From Planctomycetota bacterium (GTDB taxonomy: Bacteria > Planctomycetota > Planctomycetia > Isosphaerales > Isosphaeraceae), in the NCBI GenBank assembly GCA_028291545.1, contig JAQGHR010000125.1:1-33367 (forward strand): a stretch of 33,367 nucleotides of DNA, in the 5' to 3' direction. Positions 1 through 8,305 of the stretch are shown one piece after another (within the stretch, counting starts at the first letter, position 1; each line of letters begins with the position of its first letter). Both the position numbers and the translations under genes were made by a program. Below the pieces are notes generated by a model. The model had not been told where the DNA came from. It saw nothing but the letters and a program-made list of their open reading frames with translations, and did no database searches.

Positions 1-95
1 GCAAGTGTGCAGCAGGATTCAAGGAGACGATGAAGATCGTCTTCGACAAGCTCCTCCCCAAGTGGAACTACCGAGCGCTGCCCGAGCCCATGTGA
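1..95 (+). CDS. C-terminal end of an unidentified gene (cut by window edge)
   Basis: An open frame (codons starting at position 3) enters from the left edge and stops at TGA 93-95, giving about 30 residues ending in LPKWNYRALPEPM. Codons mostly end in G or C, as in real genes of this window. The tail is too short to assign. A WNY motif near the C-terminus occurs in some transposases, but this is only a weak resemblance and no function is claimed. Confidence 0.45.
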   Translation, partial: KCAAGFKETMKIVFDKLLPKWNYRALPEPM

Positions 96-448
96 AACCG
101 GGAAGTTATTCCCGGCCTGTTCCTAAGGTCCCCTGATCGATGGCTTGGCCCGGTTGTGAAGGGGATCGACGCGCGAATTTTTGTGTATCCGCCGCAAGGG
201 CCCCGATCAGATGAACTCAACGACGTCCAACTCCGCCAGATTGTCTGCCAGTAACCGCCGGCGGCCACAAGGCGGGCCTCTCTCGAACTTGATACGGAAT
301 CGTCAATCGAGATTCAGCACGACTAGTAAACTCTGGAGCGTTGAAGCTCTCGTCTTTGACCTTCTGCCGTTGAGTCACCTTGAATCGAGTGGCCTCCGAC
401 GCTAAGATCATTTTCCCGAAGGGGAATCTCTCCTTACTCCCTCCCCAC
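96..448. other. Intergenic stretch upstream of tRNA-Val
   Basis: I see no convincing gene on either strand. Short open frames here have poor codon use and no ribosome binding site. The tRNA-Val promoter is presumably in the last 60 bases, but no clear -35/-10 pair stands out. Confidence 0.5.
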
Positions 449-521
449 GGGCGGCTAACTCAGTGGTTAGAGTGCCATCCTCACACGGTGGAAGTCGAAG
501 GTTCGAATCCTTCGCCGCCCA
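449..521 (+). tRNA. tRNA-Val (anticodon CAC)
   Basis: A complete cloverleaf can be folded by eye. The 7-bp acceptor stem pairs GGGCGGC (449-455) with GCCGCCC (514-520), and A521 is the discriminator. The D arm pairs ACTC with GAGT (458-473). The anticodon stem CCATC/GGTGG (475-479, 487-491, one G-T pair) holds loop CTCACAC with anticodon CAC at 482-484, which reads the valine codon GUG. The T arm is GAAGG-TTCGAAT-CCTTC (497-513). CCA is not encoded. The 3' end lies only 6 bp from transposase debris. Confidence 0.95.
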
Positions 522-527
522 TTAGAT

Positions 528-812
528 TTACGAAAAACCCGCACGCTTCAGCACGCTACGGACAAGGCCCCGTGGCGCGACGATCCGCGACTCGCTACCG
601 GCGAAGTGCCCTGCCAGGATGAGGCTTTCATCGACTCGCCGGTTTCTAAAGAATCCGCAAGCCGCCTTGCCGGCGAACCAATCCTGGCACCGCGTCGGTA
701 CCGTCTCGCCGATCCGTCGACACAAGTCGGCGAGGAGCGTTCCGAGGCGTGTATTCAGTCGCTGGTCGGGGAACCGGCTCGCTACAAGGTCGCGTTTCAA
801 CCAGCCGTCCAT
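528..812 (-). pseudogene. Truncated Tn5/IS4-like transposase (N-terminal DNA-binding part only)
   Basis: The encoded segment from MDGWLKRDLVASRF onward matches the pattern of the N-terminal DNA-binding domain of Tn5/IS4-type transposases: D-R-L-N-x-R-L near the start, then a Q-D-W-x-x-x-K-A-A-x-x-F-F-x-N-x-R-V block and ILAGH. About 95 residues remain. The catalytic DDE core is missing and the frame ends 7 bp from the 3' end of tRNA-Val. The frame is open further upstream, to about 1094, with an alternative ATG at 863, but that extension is not recognisable. I call it the remnant of an insertion sequence. A 95-residue host protein is possible but unlikely. Confidence 0.65.
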
Positions 813-1124
813 GGCGGTGGCCCACAGGACAGACTCTGCAGATCGACTCTCGTCCCGGCCCATGTGCTGGTACGTTCGGTAATTGAGTTGGAGGGCGTGC
901 CGCTCTGAACGGGCCGCGCCCTCGTAGCGGGCCGGGTTATCACGGTAATCGCGTTCCCGCCGGGCCTTCCACCGGTCGGACGCTTCGCAGTCTGCCAGCG
1001 TGGCGTAGCCGAGCCGTCTTCGCCCTCGCGGACGTCGAGAGTCTCCTTTGCGGGAAAGAAGAAGGACATGCGGATATTTTAGCGTGGGGAGCAAGGCCGG
1101 GCCGGCGTCAGGCCGACCGCCAGC
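813..1124. other. Unassigned sequence upstream of the transposase remnant
   Basis: The transposase frame remains open through about 94 more codons (to 1094), rich in Arg and Glu, without family resemblance or a clear ribosome binding site. It may be the degenerate rest of the same mobile element. Nothing else is seen. Confidence 0.35.
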
Positions 1125-1334
1125 TCAGCCTGTTCTGAGGATGCCGCCCTGCTCCATTTGCTCGGCCATCAGTTGAATCACCGTCGGGTAGGAGACGGCG
1201 ATCTCCAGATCCTCGCGATTGTCGAGCACGATCTTTGTAACGCCGGAGCCCAGATCCGCTATGTAGATCACGTGATCTAGAAAAACGCGCAGGGCGGCGT
1301 CGGTCCGATGCTCGGTCAGGTCGAGATAGTTCAT
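1125..1334 (-). CDS. Small hypothetical protein, 69 aa
   Basis: A 69-residue mixed-charge protein beginning MNYLDLTEHRTDAALRVF. The ATG at 1334 is preceded by a purine-rich GGGGGGA about six bases upstream, a good ribosome binding site for this genome, and the codons are G/C-ending throughout. No membrane segment, signal peptide or known motif is visible. It is predicted to be a soluble cytoplasmic protein. I do not recognise the family. Confidence 0.6.
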   Translation of the reverse strand: MNYLDLTEHRTDAALRVFLDHVIYIADLGSGVTKIVLDNREDLEIAVSYPTVIQLMAEQMEQGGILRTG

Positions 1335-1689
1335 GAAAGTCCCCCCGTTCGGGTCTCCGTCGGTGGTGGCATCGGAATGGCCGAAGCGCGCCGCCCGGCG
1401 CCGTGTCTCCCGTGGGTGTACCTTGTCTAATCAAGTGCCGTGCCCGAATGGCGATGTCCGGCCTTTCGGCCGCTCCAAGGCTTTTTCAAAATGCGGCTTG
1501 CGTCATTTCGCCCTTGGAACAACGTAGCCACATTCGACTCTCCGGCGATTGCGGAACCGAGACAGGTTGTCCTGCGTCGCGAGGAGGACGACAGGCTGTC
1601 GGATCGGAGGCCACGGACGCTTTTTTATGCCCACCGGTGGTATGGACTTTGCGTACTGATTTCCTGGTTCCTGTACTAGGAGGCGAGCT
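1335..1689. other. Intergenic region between divergent small genes
   Basis: This gap lies between the minus-strand 69-aa gene and the plus-strand 67-aa gene, so it should hold both promoters. A strong Shine-Dalgarno AGGAGG (1678-1683) sits at its right end. I see no further gene or convincing promoter consensus. Confidence 0.45.
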
Positions 1690-1893
1690 ATGTCGCAAAA
1701 CAATCGGGGTAGGCAGACGAAGAACACGAGTTCCGGCCACGGAGCGCTTGGCATGGGCGGGCAGCCTTCGGACGAAACCCGCGACGAGAATTCCGGCGGC
1801 AAGAGTGTGGACAAGGAAGATCGCACGGTGAAAGTCTCCGGCGCCTTCGGAGGTCGGGAGGAGAAGAAGGGAGGCGGGACGCCGGAGCTTTGA
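1690..1893 (+). CDS. Small hydrophilic, disordered protein, 67 aa
   Basis: ATG 1690 follows a perfect AGGAGG with a 6-base spacer, one of the best ribosome binding sites in the window, which supports a real and probably well-translated gene. The product starts MSQNNRGRQTKN and is almost entirely polar (Gly, Ser, Lys, Glu, Asn, Thr), with no hydrophobic core, signal peptide or cysteine. It is expected to be intrinsically disordered, like small hydrophilins or stress-induced proteins. That parallel is compositional only, and the function is unknown. Confidence 0.65.
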   Translation: MSQNNRGRQTKNTSSGHGALGMGGQPSDETRDENSGGKSVDKEDRTVKVSGAFGGREEKKGGGTPEL

Positions 1894-1997
1894 GACGGTC
1901 CACCGAGGGTGGAGAGGGAACGGGGTCCTCACGGGATGCCCCGGATGCCTACAGCAATTGGGGTTGGCGTCCTGCACAAGTCGCGCTGCTTACATGG

Positions 1998-2017
1998 CCC
2001 TGTCGGCGGTGACAGGG
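1998..2017 (+). terminator. Possible terminator hairpin downstream of the 67-aa gene
   Basis: CCCTGTC (1998-2004) pairs with GACAGGG (2011-2017), a 7-bp GC-rich stem with a 6-base loop, about 105 bases after the stop codon. There is no U-run, so it may act as a weak terminator or as an mRNA 3' end stabiliser. Confidence 0.35.
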
Positions 2018-2150
2018 TTCGGGGCCCTATTCCCATCCTTCCTGCATGTCAAAACCGAAGCGAATTCATGCCAACGGCCCGATCGTCAGCTTTGTCTTCG
2101 CATCGGTCCTCTTGTAGTTCGTTCTCCCTCCCTTTCGTTGCCGCTCTCGG

Positions 2151-2173
2151 CGTCAGGGGGTCGCGCCCTGACG
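2151..2173 (-). terminator. Hairpin terminator downstream of the 100-aa gene
   Basis: CGTCAGGG (2151-2158) and CCCTGACG (2166-2173) form a perfect 8-bp stem with a 7-base loop. It lies 28 bases past the stop of the minus-strand gene at 2202. No T-run follows, as is common in very GC-rich genomes. Confidence 0.45.
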
Positions 2174-2201
2174 ACAGGGGGCATTTCCCGCGCGCTAGGT
2201 C

Positions 2202-2504
2202 CTACTCCTCTGCGCCCAGATACTGGAATCGGACGCGGATGGTCGTCTCGTCGTCCTGCCGATCGACGACCTCATAGATATGCCTCGTCGTCTCGATGTC
2301 CGCCGTCGATGTCGTCCGATACTTCTCTCCGATCCTCCCCCCGTCGGAGTGCACGAGGTAGAACCTCAAGGCCTCCTCGGCCTCCTCCAAGTCATCGGAA
2401 TCACTCCTGAATTCCGTGCCGTCCTCGGGGCCGTCGTCGAACTCCACGATGATGGTCTTCGTCTGCTCCTCGGGTGTCAGCGCCCTCGCTTTCTCCTTTC
2501 CCAT
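2202..2504 (-). CDS. Acidic hypothetical protein, 100 aa
   Basis: Starts at ATG 2504 behind GGGAGGA with a suitable spacer. The product is strongly acidic: an N-terminal Lys/Glu-rich part, a Glu/Asp-rich stretch at about residues 24-45, then alternating hydrophobic residues (FYLV, HIYEVV, TTIRVRFQYL) that suggest a small beta-sheet domain. No signal peptide or membrane segment. Codon use is typical of the host genes. A hairpin follows the stop, so the gene is probably monocistronic. I do not recognise the family. Confidence 0.65.
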   Translation of the reverse strand: MGKEKARALTPEEQTKTIIVEFDDGPEDGTEFRSDSDDLEEAEEALRFYLVHSDGGRIGEKYRTTSTADIETTRHIYEVVDRQDDETTIRVRFQYLGAEE

Positions 2505-2815
2505 CGTCGTCCTCCCTCAACTCCTGTTCGGCGGGGTGCGTCCGGGGAATTCGCCGTTCCCGAGATTCATGAGGACAAAGCAACTCATACGCCGATTTGA
2601 CTCGGGTAGGGAGATTCTCCCGGATCTCGTGCGTTCGATGCCGTCTGTTGCAGCAATTCTTGGTTGCTCCCGATCGCCGAATCTCAGCACAAAAGTGTTC
2701 ACGCGTTCATTATTGCATCGGACAGGTCCGCACGAAAAAGGGCCGGGATTGCTCCTGGCCTCGTGACAGAGTCCCCTTGCCTCGGACCGCCCGAGGGGGC
2801 CGTCCACCTCCGGCA
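2505..2815. other. Stretch without a convincing gene
   Basis: Open frames on both strands exist but have codon use unlike the neighbouring genes. The right end should contain the promoter of nothing obvious, while the left end carries the ribosome binding site of the 100-aa minus-strand gene. Confidence 0.4.
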
Positions 2816-3013
2816 CTAACTCCTTCGGTACCTGGCGGGACAGGGCCCGGGACCGACCATCAGCGCCAAGAAGCTGGCATGACAGTGGTAATAGGCCAGG
2901 AGCCGGTAGGGGATTTCTCCGAACGCCACCAGGGCGCATGTGGACAGGCCGAGCACCGTAGCGACCCACTCCGCGTTCCTCGCGGCCCGATGTCGGCGGC
3001 ACAGGAGGAGCAT
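2816..3013 (-). CDS. Possible small membrane protein, about 65 aa
   Basis: From ATG 3013 the frame reads MLLLCRRHRAARN and then has a hydrophobic stretch at about residues 16-42 that could be one membrane segment, ending PCPARYRRS. Third codon positions are mostly G/C, better than in the overlapping frames. The frame is open further upstream (to 3136), so the start is uncertain. It may be a real small membrane protein or a gene remnant in this eroded region. Confidence 0.3.
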   Translation of the reverse strand: MLLLCRRHRAARNAEWVATVLGLSTCALVAFGEIPYRLLAYYHCHASFLALMVGPGPCPARYRRS

Positions 3014-3128
3014 GCAGTCGACTCGGAGACGGCGTGAGGCGTCGCCCTTACGAGGGCAGAGGGCTTTTGCGATGGCATGTGGAAATTTTAATTGTTTCGG
3101 ACAGCCTGCCGCGTGGCAGGTTAGCGAC

Positions 3129-3677
3129 ATGAGCACTCCCTGTGCGACCGAATTGCTGAACGGTCCCTACACGACTCCTCGGTGCCGGGTCGGCGATGCT
3201 CTCGCGTGTGAAGCACGCGGTGAGGAAGTGAGCGTGGGTGGTCTCCATGACGCACCGATCCTCTGGCCCTACCGTCGAAAGAAGGGGTGCATTCGCTGAT
3301 CGTCTGTGGAGATCTGCTCCGTGCCATCCAGGTCGAGTCGGTCAAGGCCATCATGTATCACTGGAAGCTATCGGCACCGACCGTCTGGAAATGGCGGGTG
3401 GCGCTCGGCGTGGACAAGTGGACAGAGGGAACCACACGGCTGATCTTCGGTGCTATCGCCAAGTGCCGCGTCGCCTCGCGAACGCCCGAGGCACGGGCGA
3501 AGATGAGTGCGGCGAGGGTCGGGAAGCCAATCAGCCCCCATCTACGCCGCTGCCCTGGAGGCGGCCCGACGCCCGAAATCCGAGGCGTGGAAGCAGGCGA
3601 TGTCGTTACGCATGAAGGAGCAGTGGGTCAGCGGGCGGCGGCGTAATCCCTTCGGTCGGATTCGTCACGATCGCTGA
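3129..3677 (+). pseudogene. Planctomycete small HTH-type protein, broken by two frameshifts
   Basis: Three consecutive reading frames together resemble one protein family I associate with planctomycetes. Part 1 (from ATG 3129) has GPYTTPRCRVGDALACEARG and ends near 3285. Part 2 (about 3287-3535) reads LIVCGDLLRAI, then SAPTVWKWRVALGV, a helix-turn-helix-like motif, then TEGTTRL and ARAKMSAARVGKP. Part 3 (about 3540-3677) reads IYAAALEAARRPKSEAW and ends RRRNPFGRIRHDR before TGA 3675-3677. Adding one G in the GGGG run near 3281-3284 and removing one C from the CCCCC run at about 3535-3539 restores one frame. This is either a real pseudogene or homopolymer sequencing error. The family probably binds DNA, but its function is not established to my knowledge. 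Confidence 0.65.
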
Positions 3678-3904
3678 AAGAAGAGTCGTCATGCCTTCGC
3701 CGACGTACGGTGCGAGAATGCGGCCGGCGGCGCGAGCCGGATCGAGGGCGACTATAGGTTCGGCGGACTTCACCCAGGGCGCGATCTTCGACGGTTTTCC
3801 CCGGGCCGATCGTCGGTCCGGGCGGGCACTCCTTGTTGCATCCAATCCCTGTGCCTTGCCTTGACGGCTTCGCCAGAATCGGTCCGCGCAGTGAAAGGAC
3901 GCCT

Positions 3905-6172
3905 TCAACGTCGACTTGGTTCCGGAACGACGGCCGGTAGGTTTTCTTCCAGGTAGCGCGTCATCAGTTCGTAAAGATGTCGCGAGGTGTTCTCGCCTTC
4001 GAAGATTCCGTGGGAACGGTTCGGATAGGCCATCATGCGGAAGTCTTTGTTCGTGGCAATCAGCCGATTGACCAGGCGTTCGCAACTCTGATAGTGGCAG
4101 TTGTCGTCGCCCGTACCGTGGATCAACAAAAGCCTACCCCGGAGGCGGTCGGCAAAGGTGATCGGCGAGCCGTCGCGATACCCCGCGGGGTTGTCGGCCG
4201 GGAGCCCCATGTAACGCTCTTGATAGATCGTGTCGTAGAGGGTTTGATCGCTGATGAAGGCGATTGCGACGGCTGTTCGGTAGAGTTCGGGATATCGGAA
4301 TATGGCGTTGAGGCTCATCGAACCGCCGCCGCTCCAACCCCAGATACCGACCCGATCGGAATCGATGAACGACCATTTTCGTTCGAGCGCTCGCAACGCG
4401 GCCGCCTGGTCCTGTGAGGCAAGCATGCCGATTTGCCGATAGATACTTTTCCGCCAGGCACGGCCTCGCGGTGCGGGGGTGCCGCGATTGTCGATGCTCA
4501 CGACGACGTAGCCGCGCTGGGCCATCATCCGGTGCCAGAGCGCGTTGCGTCCGCCCCAGCGGTCCAGAACCGTTTGACCCGCGGGCTCGCCATAGACGTG
4601 GACGAGCAGGGGATACGTCCTCGAGGGGTCGAACTCAGGCGGCCTGATCGCCCAGGCGTCCAGCTCCACACCGTCGCCGATATCGATGCGGAAGAACTCC
4701 GTCGGTGTAGCTCGCAGCGCGGCCAGTTTCGACCTTGCCCCAGCGTTCTCGGTGAAGGTTCGCGAGACCTTGTGATCGGGCAGGCTGATCAGTTCGATGC
4801 GTGGTGGTTTGTCAAAGGTCGAATAGGTGTGGATTGCCCAGCGGCCATCGCCGGAAATCTGGTACTCGTGGGTGCCCGGCTGATCGCCGGGCGTGAGTCG
4901 GCGCGTCGTGCCCGAGCCGTCGAGCGAGGCGCGGAAGAGATGGCGCTGGGTCGGGTTGCTGGGCGATGCCAGGAAGTCAACCTCGTTCCGGCGGTCATCC
5001 ACGCGAAGGACACCGAGCACATCATAGGGGCCGCACGTGACGACTCGCGGCTCGCCCCCCTCGCGAGGGACCGCGTAGAGATGCCGCCAGCCGTCACGTT
5101 CGCTGATCCAGGTAAACTGCCGACCGTTCTGGAGCCAGTGGAGATCGTCCACGACATCGACCCACGCGTCATCGCGATCGGTGAAGACCGTGCGAGCCTT
5201 CCCGGTCGCCGCGTCGGCCAGCGTCACCTCGTTGGTATTCTGGAGACGATTGAGTCGCTGGAAGACAATCTCGCTGGAGTTCGCGGCCCAGTCCATCCGG
5301 GGGATGTAGAAGTCGCGAGAATCCCCCGGTAGCTCGACCCAGCGAGTCGTTCCGCCCGAAGCGGTGACGACTCCGACCCGGCATGACGGGTTGAGTTGCC
5401 CAACCTTCGGATAGGGGATCGATGTGGATTTGGGATACAAGGCATCCGTGGAGTTGACGAGGAGATAATCCTTCAACCCGTCATCGTCAATTTGCCAGTA
5501 TGCGAGGAATTTACCGTCCGGGCTCCACCGGAACCCATCACGGAGGGAGAATTCCTCTTCGTACACCCAGTCCGTCGTGCCGTTTGAGCGCCTGGGCGAG
5601 CCATCGCCCGTCAGACGGGTGATCTTGCGGTCGACGAGATTCTCGACGTACAGATCGTTGGCCCGCACATACGCCACCCGGCTGGCGTCGGGCGAGAACT
5701 TCGCGAACATCAACGTCGCTTCGGGCCCGGCACCTCCCAGTTTGGTCAGGGTCCCACTCGATACGTCGAGGACCCAGTAATCGCCCCGTGTATTCAGCCG
5801 CCAAACTCGTCGCGTGTTCGTGAAGATCATCAGTTTTCGGCCGTCGGACGACCAGGAATAATCCGCGATTTCCAGAGGTTGAGACGAGCCTGCGCATGTC
5901 AATGTCTCGGCGGAGACGAGGACCTTGCGATCCCCCGTGGTCGGATCGTATCGGACGAGATCCTGTCCCTTTTCGGACGCGGTCCGCTCGACCGTGGTAT
6001 AGCCCGCCCCGTCCTCCAACCAGCGAGCCGGACCGAATCCCTCGGTGCGAAACTCGTCGGCCGTGATGATCCTCTCGACGGTCAACAGGGACGGGTCGGG
6101 CGATTGCGCCATCGCCCGCGGGGCCGAGGCGAGCAGCAACAGGCCAATCACGGCGGTGCGAGCGTAGGGCAT
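3905..6172 (-). CDS. Secreted dipeptidyl peptidase IV (S9B family), 755 aa
   Basis: A serine exopeptidase expected to release N-terminal dipeptides, preferably after Pro or Ala, from peptides outside the cytoplasm. Residues 1-22 are a signal peptide (MPYARTAVIGLLLLASAPRA-MA). A beta-propeller domain (about 40-500) holds DWVYEEEF with Glu205-207, the site that binds the substrate amino terminus in DPP IV. The C-terminal alpha/beta hydrolase domain has Ser614 in GWSGG, Asp689 in GTGDDN and His721 in NRSHGI. Their spacing agrees with DPP IV (75 and 32 residues). The length is typical of the family. The open frame extends upstream to 6421, but the signal peptide fixes the start at ATG 6172. The gene follows the DUF2891 gene by 71 bp on the same strand and may be co-transcribed. 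Confidence 0.93.
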   Translation of the reverse strand: MPYARTAVIGLLLLASAPRAMAQSPDPSLLTVERIITADEFRTEGFGPARWLEDGAGYTTVERTASEKGQDLVRYDPTTGDRKVLVSAETLTCAGSSQPLEIADYSWSSDGRKLMIFTNTRRVWRLNTRGDYWVLDVSSGTLTKLGGAGPEATLMFAKFSPDASRVAYVRANDLYVENLVDRKITRLTGDGSPRRSNGTTDWVYEEEFSLRDGFRWSPDGKFLAYWQIDDDGLKDYLLVNSTDALYPKSTSIPYPKVGQLNPSCRVGVVTASGGTTRWVELPGDSRDFYIPRMDWAANSSEIVFQRLNRLQNTNEVTLADAATGKARTVFTDRDDAWVDVVDDLHWLQNGRQFTWISERDGWRHLYAVPREGGEPRVVTCGPYDVLGVLRVDDRRNEVDFLASPSNPTQRHLFRASLDGSGTTRRLTPGDQPGTHEYQISGDGRWAIHTYSTFDKPPRIELISLPDHKVSRTFTENAGARSKLAALRATPTEFFRIDIGDGVELDAWAIRPPEFDPSRTYPLLVHVYGEPAGQTVLDRWGGRNALWHRMMAQRGYVVVSIDNRGTPAPRGRAWRKSIYRQIGMLASQDQAAALRALERKWSFIDSDRVGIWGWSGGGSMSLNAIFRYPELYRTAVAIAFISDQTLYDTIYQERYMGLPADNPAGYRDGSPITFADRLRGRLLLIHGTGDDNCHYQSCERLVNRLIATNKDFRMMAYPNRSHGIFEGENTSRHLYELMTRYLEENLPAVVPEPSRR

Positions 6173-6243
6173 GGCGCGTCTCTCGTTCGATCCCAGGTAC
6201 TCGGTGTCTCTACATTGGCGGCGCCGGCTCGCCGGGAATCCGA

Positions 6244-7368
6244 CTATTCCGCACGAGCCGTGAGCAGATAAATGGCGAATGAGGCCAGCCAGTGCTCGCC
6301 CGCGTAGTCGCCGCTGGCGACGTGCTCCAGCCCTGCCTCGGCGTGACAGTCGGCCGATTTCGACAGGGCGAGTCGGACCGGGTCGCCTTCGGGCAGTGAT
6401 GCGGCAATCCCTCTCATGCACCAGGCCCGGCTGAGGTTCAGGCCGTCAAGGTGGACGAGTTGCGGGTCGGTGCGGTCCGTCACCGTCGCGGGCGCGAACA
6501 GCGATTTCGGCTCGGCCCGCGACGCCCCCGGCAGGAAGCGGGCGAACCAGGCGCGAAACTCGGCCGGGGGCAGGACGCGACGCATCAGGTCGGCTTCGAG
6601 CAAGGACGGCGAGAAGAAATCGGCGCCCGAGGGCTCCCACTTGGCCGGTGCATCGTCGTCCGTGCCAAAGTAGGACTTTGCCCGTGATTCGACAAGTTCC
6701 TTCAGCCGGGAATTCCCGACCGTTTTCGCATAGTCGTGGGCGAAAAGCAGGCCGAACGCGGTGTTCGGATGGACCCCCGTGCGAACCGGGTACGTCTGCT
6801 TCGGGAAGAATTCGAGATATCGGGCCGCGACGACCTCCTCGACGGGACGGAGGTTGTCCCTCCACTTGCGGGCGTCCGGATCGTCCCAATTGTGGAGTTC
6901 CTCGGCGAGCTTGAGCAACCAGGCCCAACCGTAGGGACGCTCGAACGGCCTGCTCTCCTTGCGCCGGAAGTATTCGGCCTCGGCGTTGAGATTCTCGGCC
7001 GTGAAATGGCCGCCGAGGGTCTCACGGATCTCGCGGGCCTCGGGCAGGTCGGGGAAGCGGCGAACGAGACGGACGAGCATCCAGTGTCCATGCACCGACG
7101 AATGCCAGTCGTAGGAACCGAAGAACGCCGGATGGAGCACCTTGGGACTCTTCACGTCGTCCGATCCCGACATGACATGTTCGAGCTTGTTGGGGAACTC
7201 CTTGCCAAGCCCCTTGAGTGCCAGTCGCGCGAAGCCCGACGCTCGTTCGCGGGTCAATCCCTGTGGCGAATCCGTCGCGCGGGCTTGAGAGTCCATGAAT
7301 TGGAAGCCGGGTGAAAGGATCGTGGCGGTAAGGGCCGCGATCCATGACTTTAAACCTGATCGCCGCAC
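6244..7368 (-). CDS. DUF2891 family protein, probably exported, 374 aa
   Basis: The sequence resembles DUF2891 proteins: HPAFFGSYDWHSSVHGHWML, SRPFERPYGWAWLLKLAEEL, TGVHPNTAFGL and GEHWLASFAIYLL. The repeated helical pattern with conserved His, Trp and Tyr suggests an alpha-helical toroid like those of carbohydrate-acting enzymes, but the activity is unknown. I choose GTG 7368 because AAGGAG lies 8 bases upstream and the first ~31 residues (VRRSGLKSWIAALTATIL onward, ending QARA) look like a signal peptide. An ATG at 7416 in the same frame lacks such support. The gene leads a likely two-gene unit with the DPP IV gene downstream. Confidence 0.85.
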   Translation of the reverse strand: MRRSGLKSWIAALTATILSPGFQFMDSQARATDSPQGLTRERASGFARLALKGLGKEFPNKLEHVMSGSDDVKSPKVLHPAFFGSYDWHSSVHGHWMLVRLVRRFPDLPEAREIRETLGGHFTAENLNAEAEYFRRKESRPFERPYGWAWLLKLAEELHNWDDPDARKWRDNLRPVEEVVAARYLEFFPKQTYPVRTGVHPNTAFGLLFAHDYAKTVGNSRLKELVESRAKSYFGTDDDAPAKWEPSGADFFSPSLLEADLMRRVLPPAEFRAWFARFLPGASRAEPKSLFAPATVTDRTDPQLVHLDGLNLSRAWCMRGIAASLPEGDPVRLALSKSADCHAEAGLEHVASGDYAGEHWLASFAIYLLTARAE

Positions 7369-7668
7369 GGATGATTCTCCTTGCGAGGGCCTGGGAGCGA
7401 CACCCGAGGTTATCATCGAACCGGCGGCGTTCCTATGAATTCAAAGGCGTTGCTTGAAAATTATCGTGAGAGGGTCGTCTCCCTGAGGCGGACCATCGCC
7501 ATGCCGGCATGCGATGTTCGTCTCGTGATCACCCTACAATTCAAGTCTTTGTGGGTATTGAAGATCTCCGGTCGCCCCCTCGTCAACGCCTCGTTCAGGG
7601 CATCCGGGCAGAATTGGCCAGCCAGGAGATGGCCCGCGACCCGCCGAATGCACTTTACGACAGGTCGT
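7369..7668. other. Intergenic region left of a weak ORF, with a palindrome
   Basis: This holds the promoter side of the DUF2891 gene. It contains a near-perfect palindrome at 7494-7516, listed separately. Plus-strand open frames here have poor codon use and no recognisable product. Confidence 0.4.
7494..7516. promoter_or_regulatory. Near-perfect palindrome upstream of the DUF2891 gene
   Basis: CATCGC (7494-7499), one unpaired C, then ATGCC/GGCAT (7501-7510), then GCGATG (7511-7516). The dyad is 11 bp per arm with a single bulge and no spacer, as expected for the operator of a dimeric repressor rather than for an RNA hairpin. It is about 125 bp from the DUF2891 start. The role is inferred from symmetry only. 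Confidence 0.3.
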
Positions 7669-8076
7669 TCACATCTTCAGGCTGGGCCTTACCAAGGTCT
7701 CGATTGCGAGGTCGACGGCCCATGTCGTCAAGATGTTCTCACGATCGAATGGTGCAGTGATCGGCCGTCGGTCTCGTCCGGGGCGAGCGGCAACGAGCGG
7801 GCTGGCTTCAGGTCGCCGTCCGGACAGAATTTCTCGCGAGGAGGAGCCGTCGTCGTATTTGCGGAGCGGCCTAACCGGGCCGTCGGGGATCGTCCGATCG
7901 GGACGGTCAAGCGATGGATCGGGCCAGATCGCGACGAATGTCCTCCGCCCCAGGCCCGTGGGAAGCTCCGACGATCCCCGGATGCCGTCCGGCTGCGACG
8001 GCCCTTGCGGCGAGGCTGCGCGGAATCGAGGGAAGCGGATTGCCGCGAGAATCCTTCGGATCATGATGTTCCTCAT
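7669..8076 (-). CDS. Doubtful hypothetical protein, 135 aa
   Basis: Open frame from ATG 8076 with GGAG seven bases upstream, encoding a basic, Arg/Pro-rich product beginning MRNIMIRRILAAIRF. Third-position G/C is only moderately enriched and no motif is recognisable. It overlaps plus-strand frames of similar quality. It could be a degenerate gene, and I list it because it is the best candidate in a 937-bp gap. Confidence 0.2.
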   Translation of the reverse strand: MRNIMIRRILAAIRFPRFRAASPQGPSQPDGIRGSSELPTGLGRRTFVAIWPDPSLDRPDRTIPDGPVRPLRKYDDGSSSREILSGRRPEASPLVAARPGRDRRPITAPFDRENILTTWAVDLAIETLVRPSLKM

Positions 8077-8305
8077 GGTGCGCTCCGAACGGTCGAGGTG
8101 TGTGTCTTGCGATGAAGCGTCGGACGCGGCGATCCGGACTCTGCCGATCAGAGTTCCGGCGTGGGTGCGAGGACGAGGCTCGCCCGCTACGGGGCGAATT
8201 TTCTTTGGACGTCTTCCGATGAGCGACGCCGAGCCCGGGGGAACTGGGCACGGCCGCCCTTCGGATCAGGGCCGCCGAGAATCGCGGGTGCATCCCGGCG
8301 GATCG
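8077..8305. other. Region downstream of csrA, no gene seen
   Basis: Probably the 3' untranslated region of csrA. CCGCCG (8272-8277) and CGGCGG (8296-8301) can pair just after the csrA stop and may act as its terminator, but the loop is long and there is no T-run. Confidence 0.3.
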
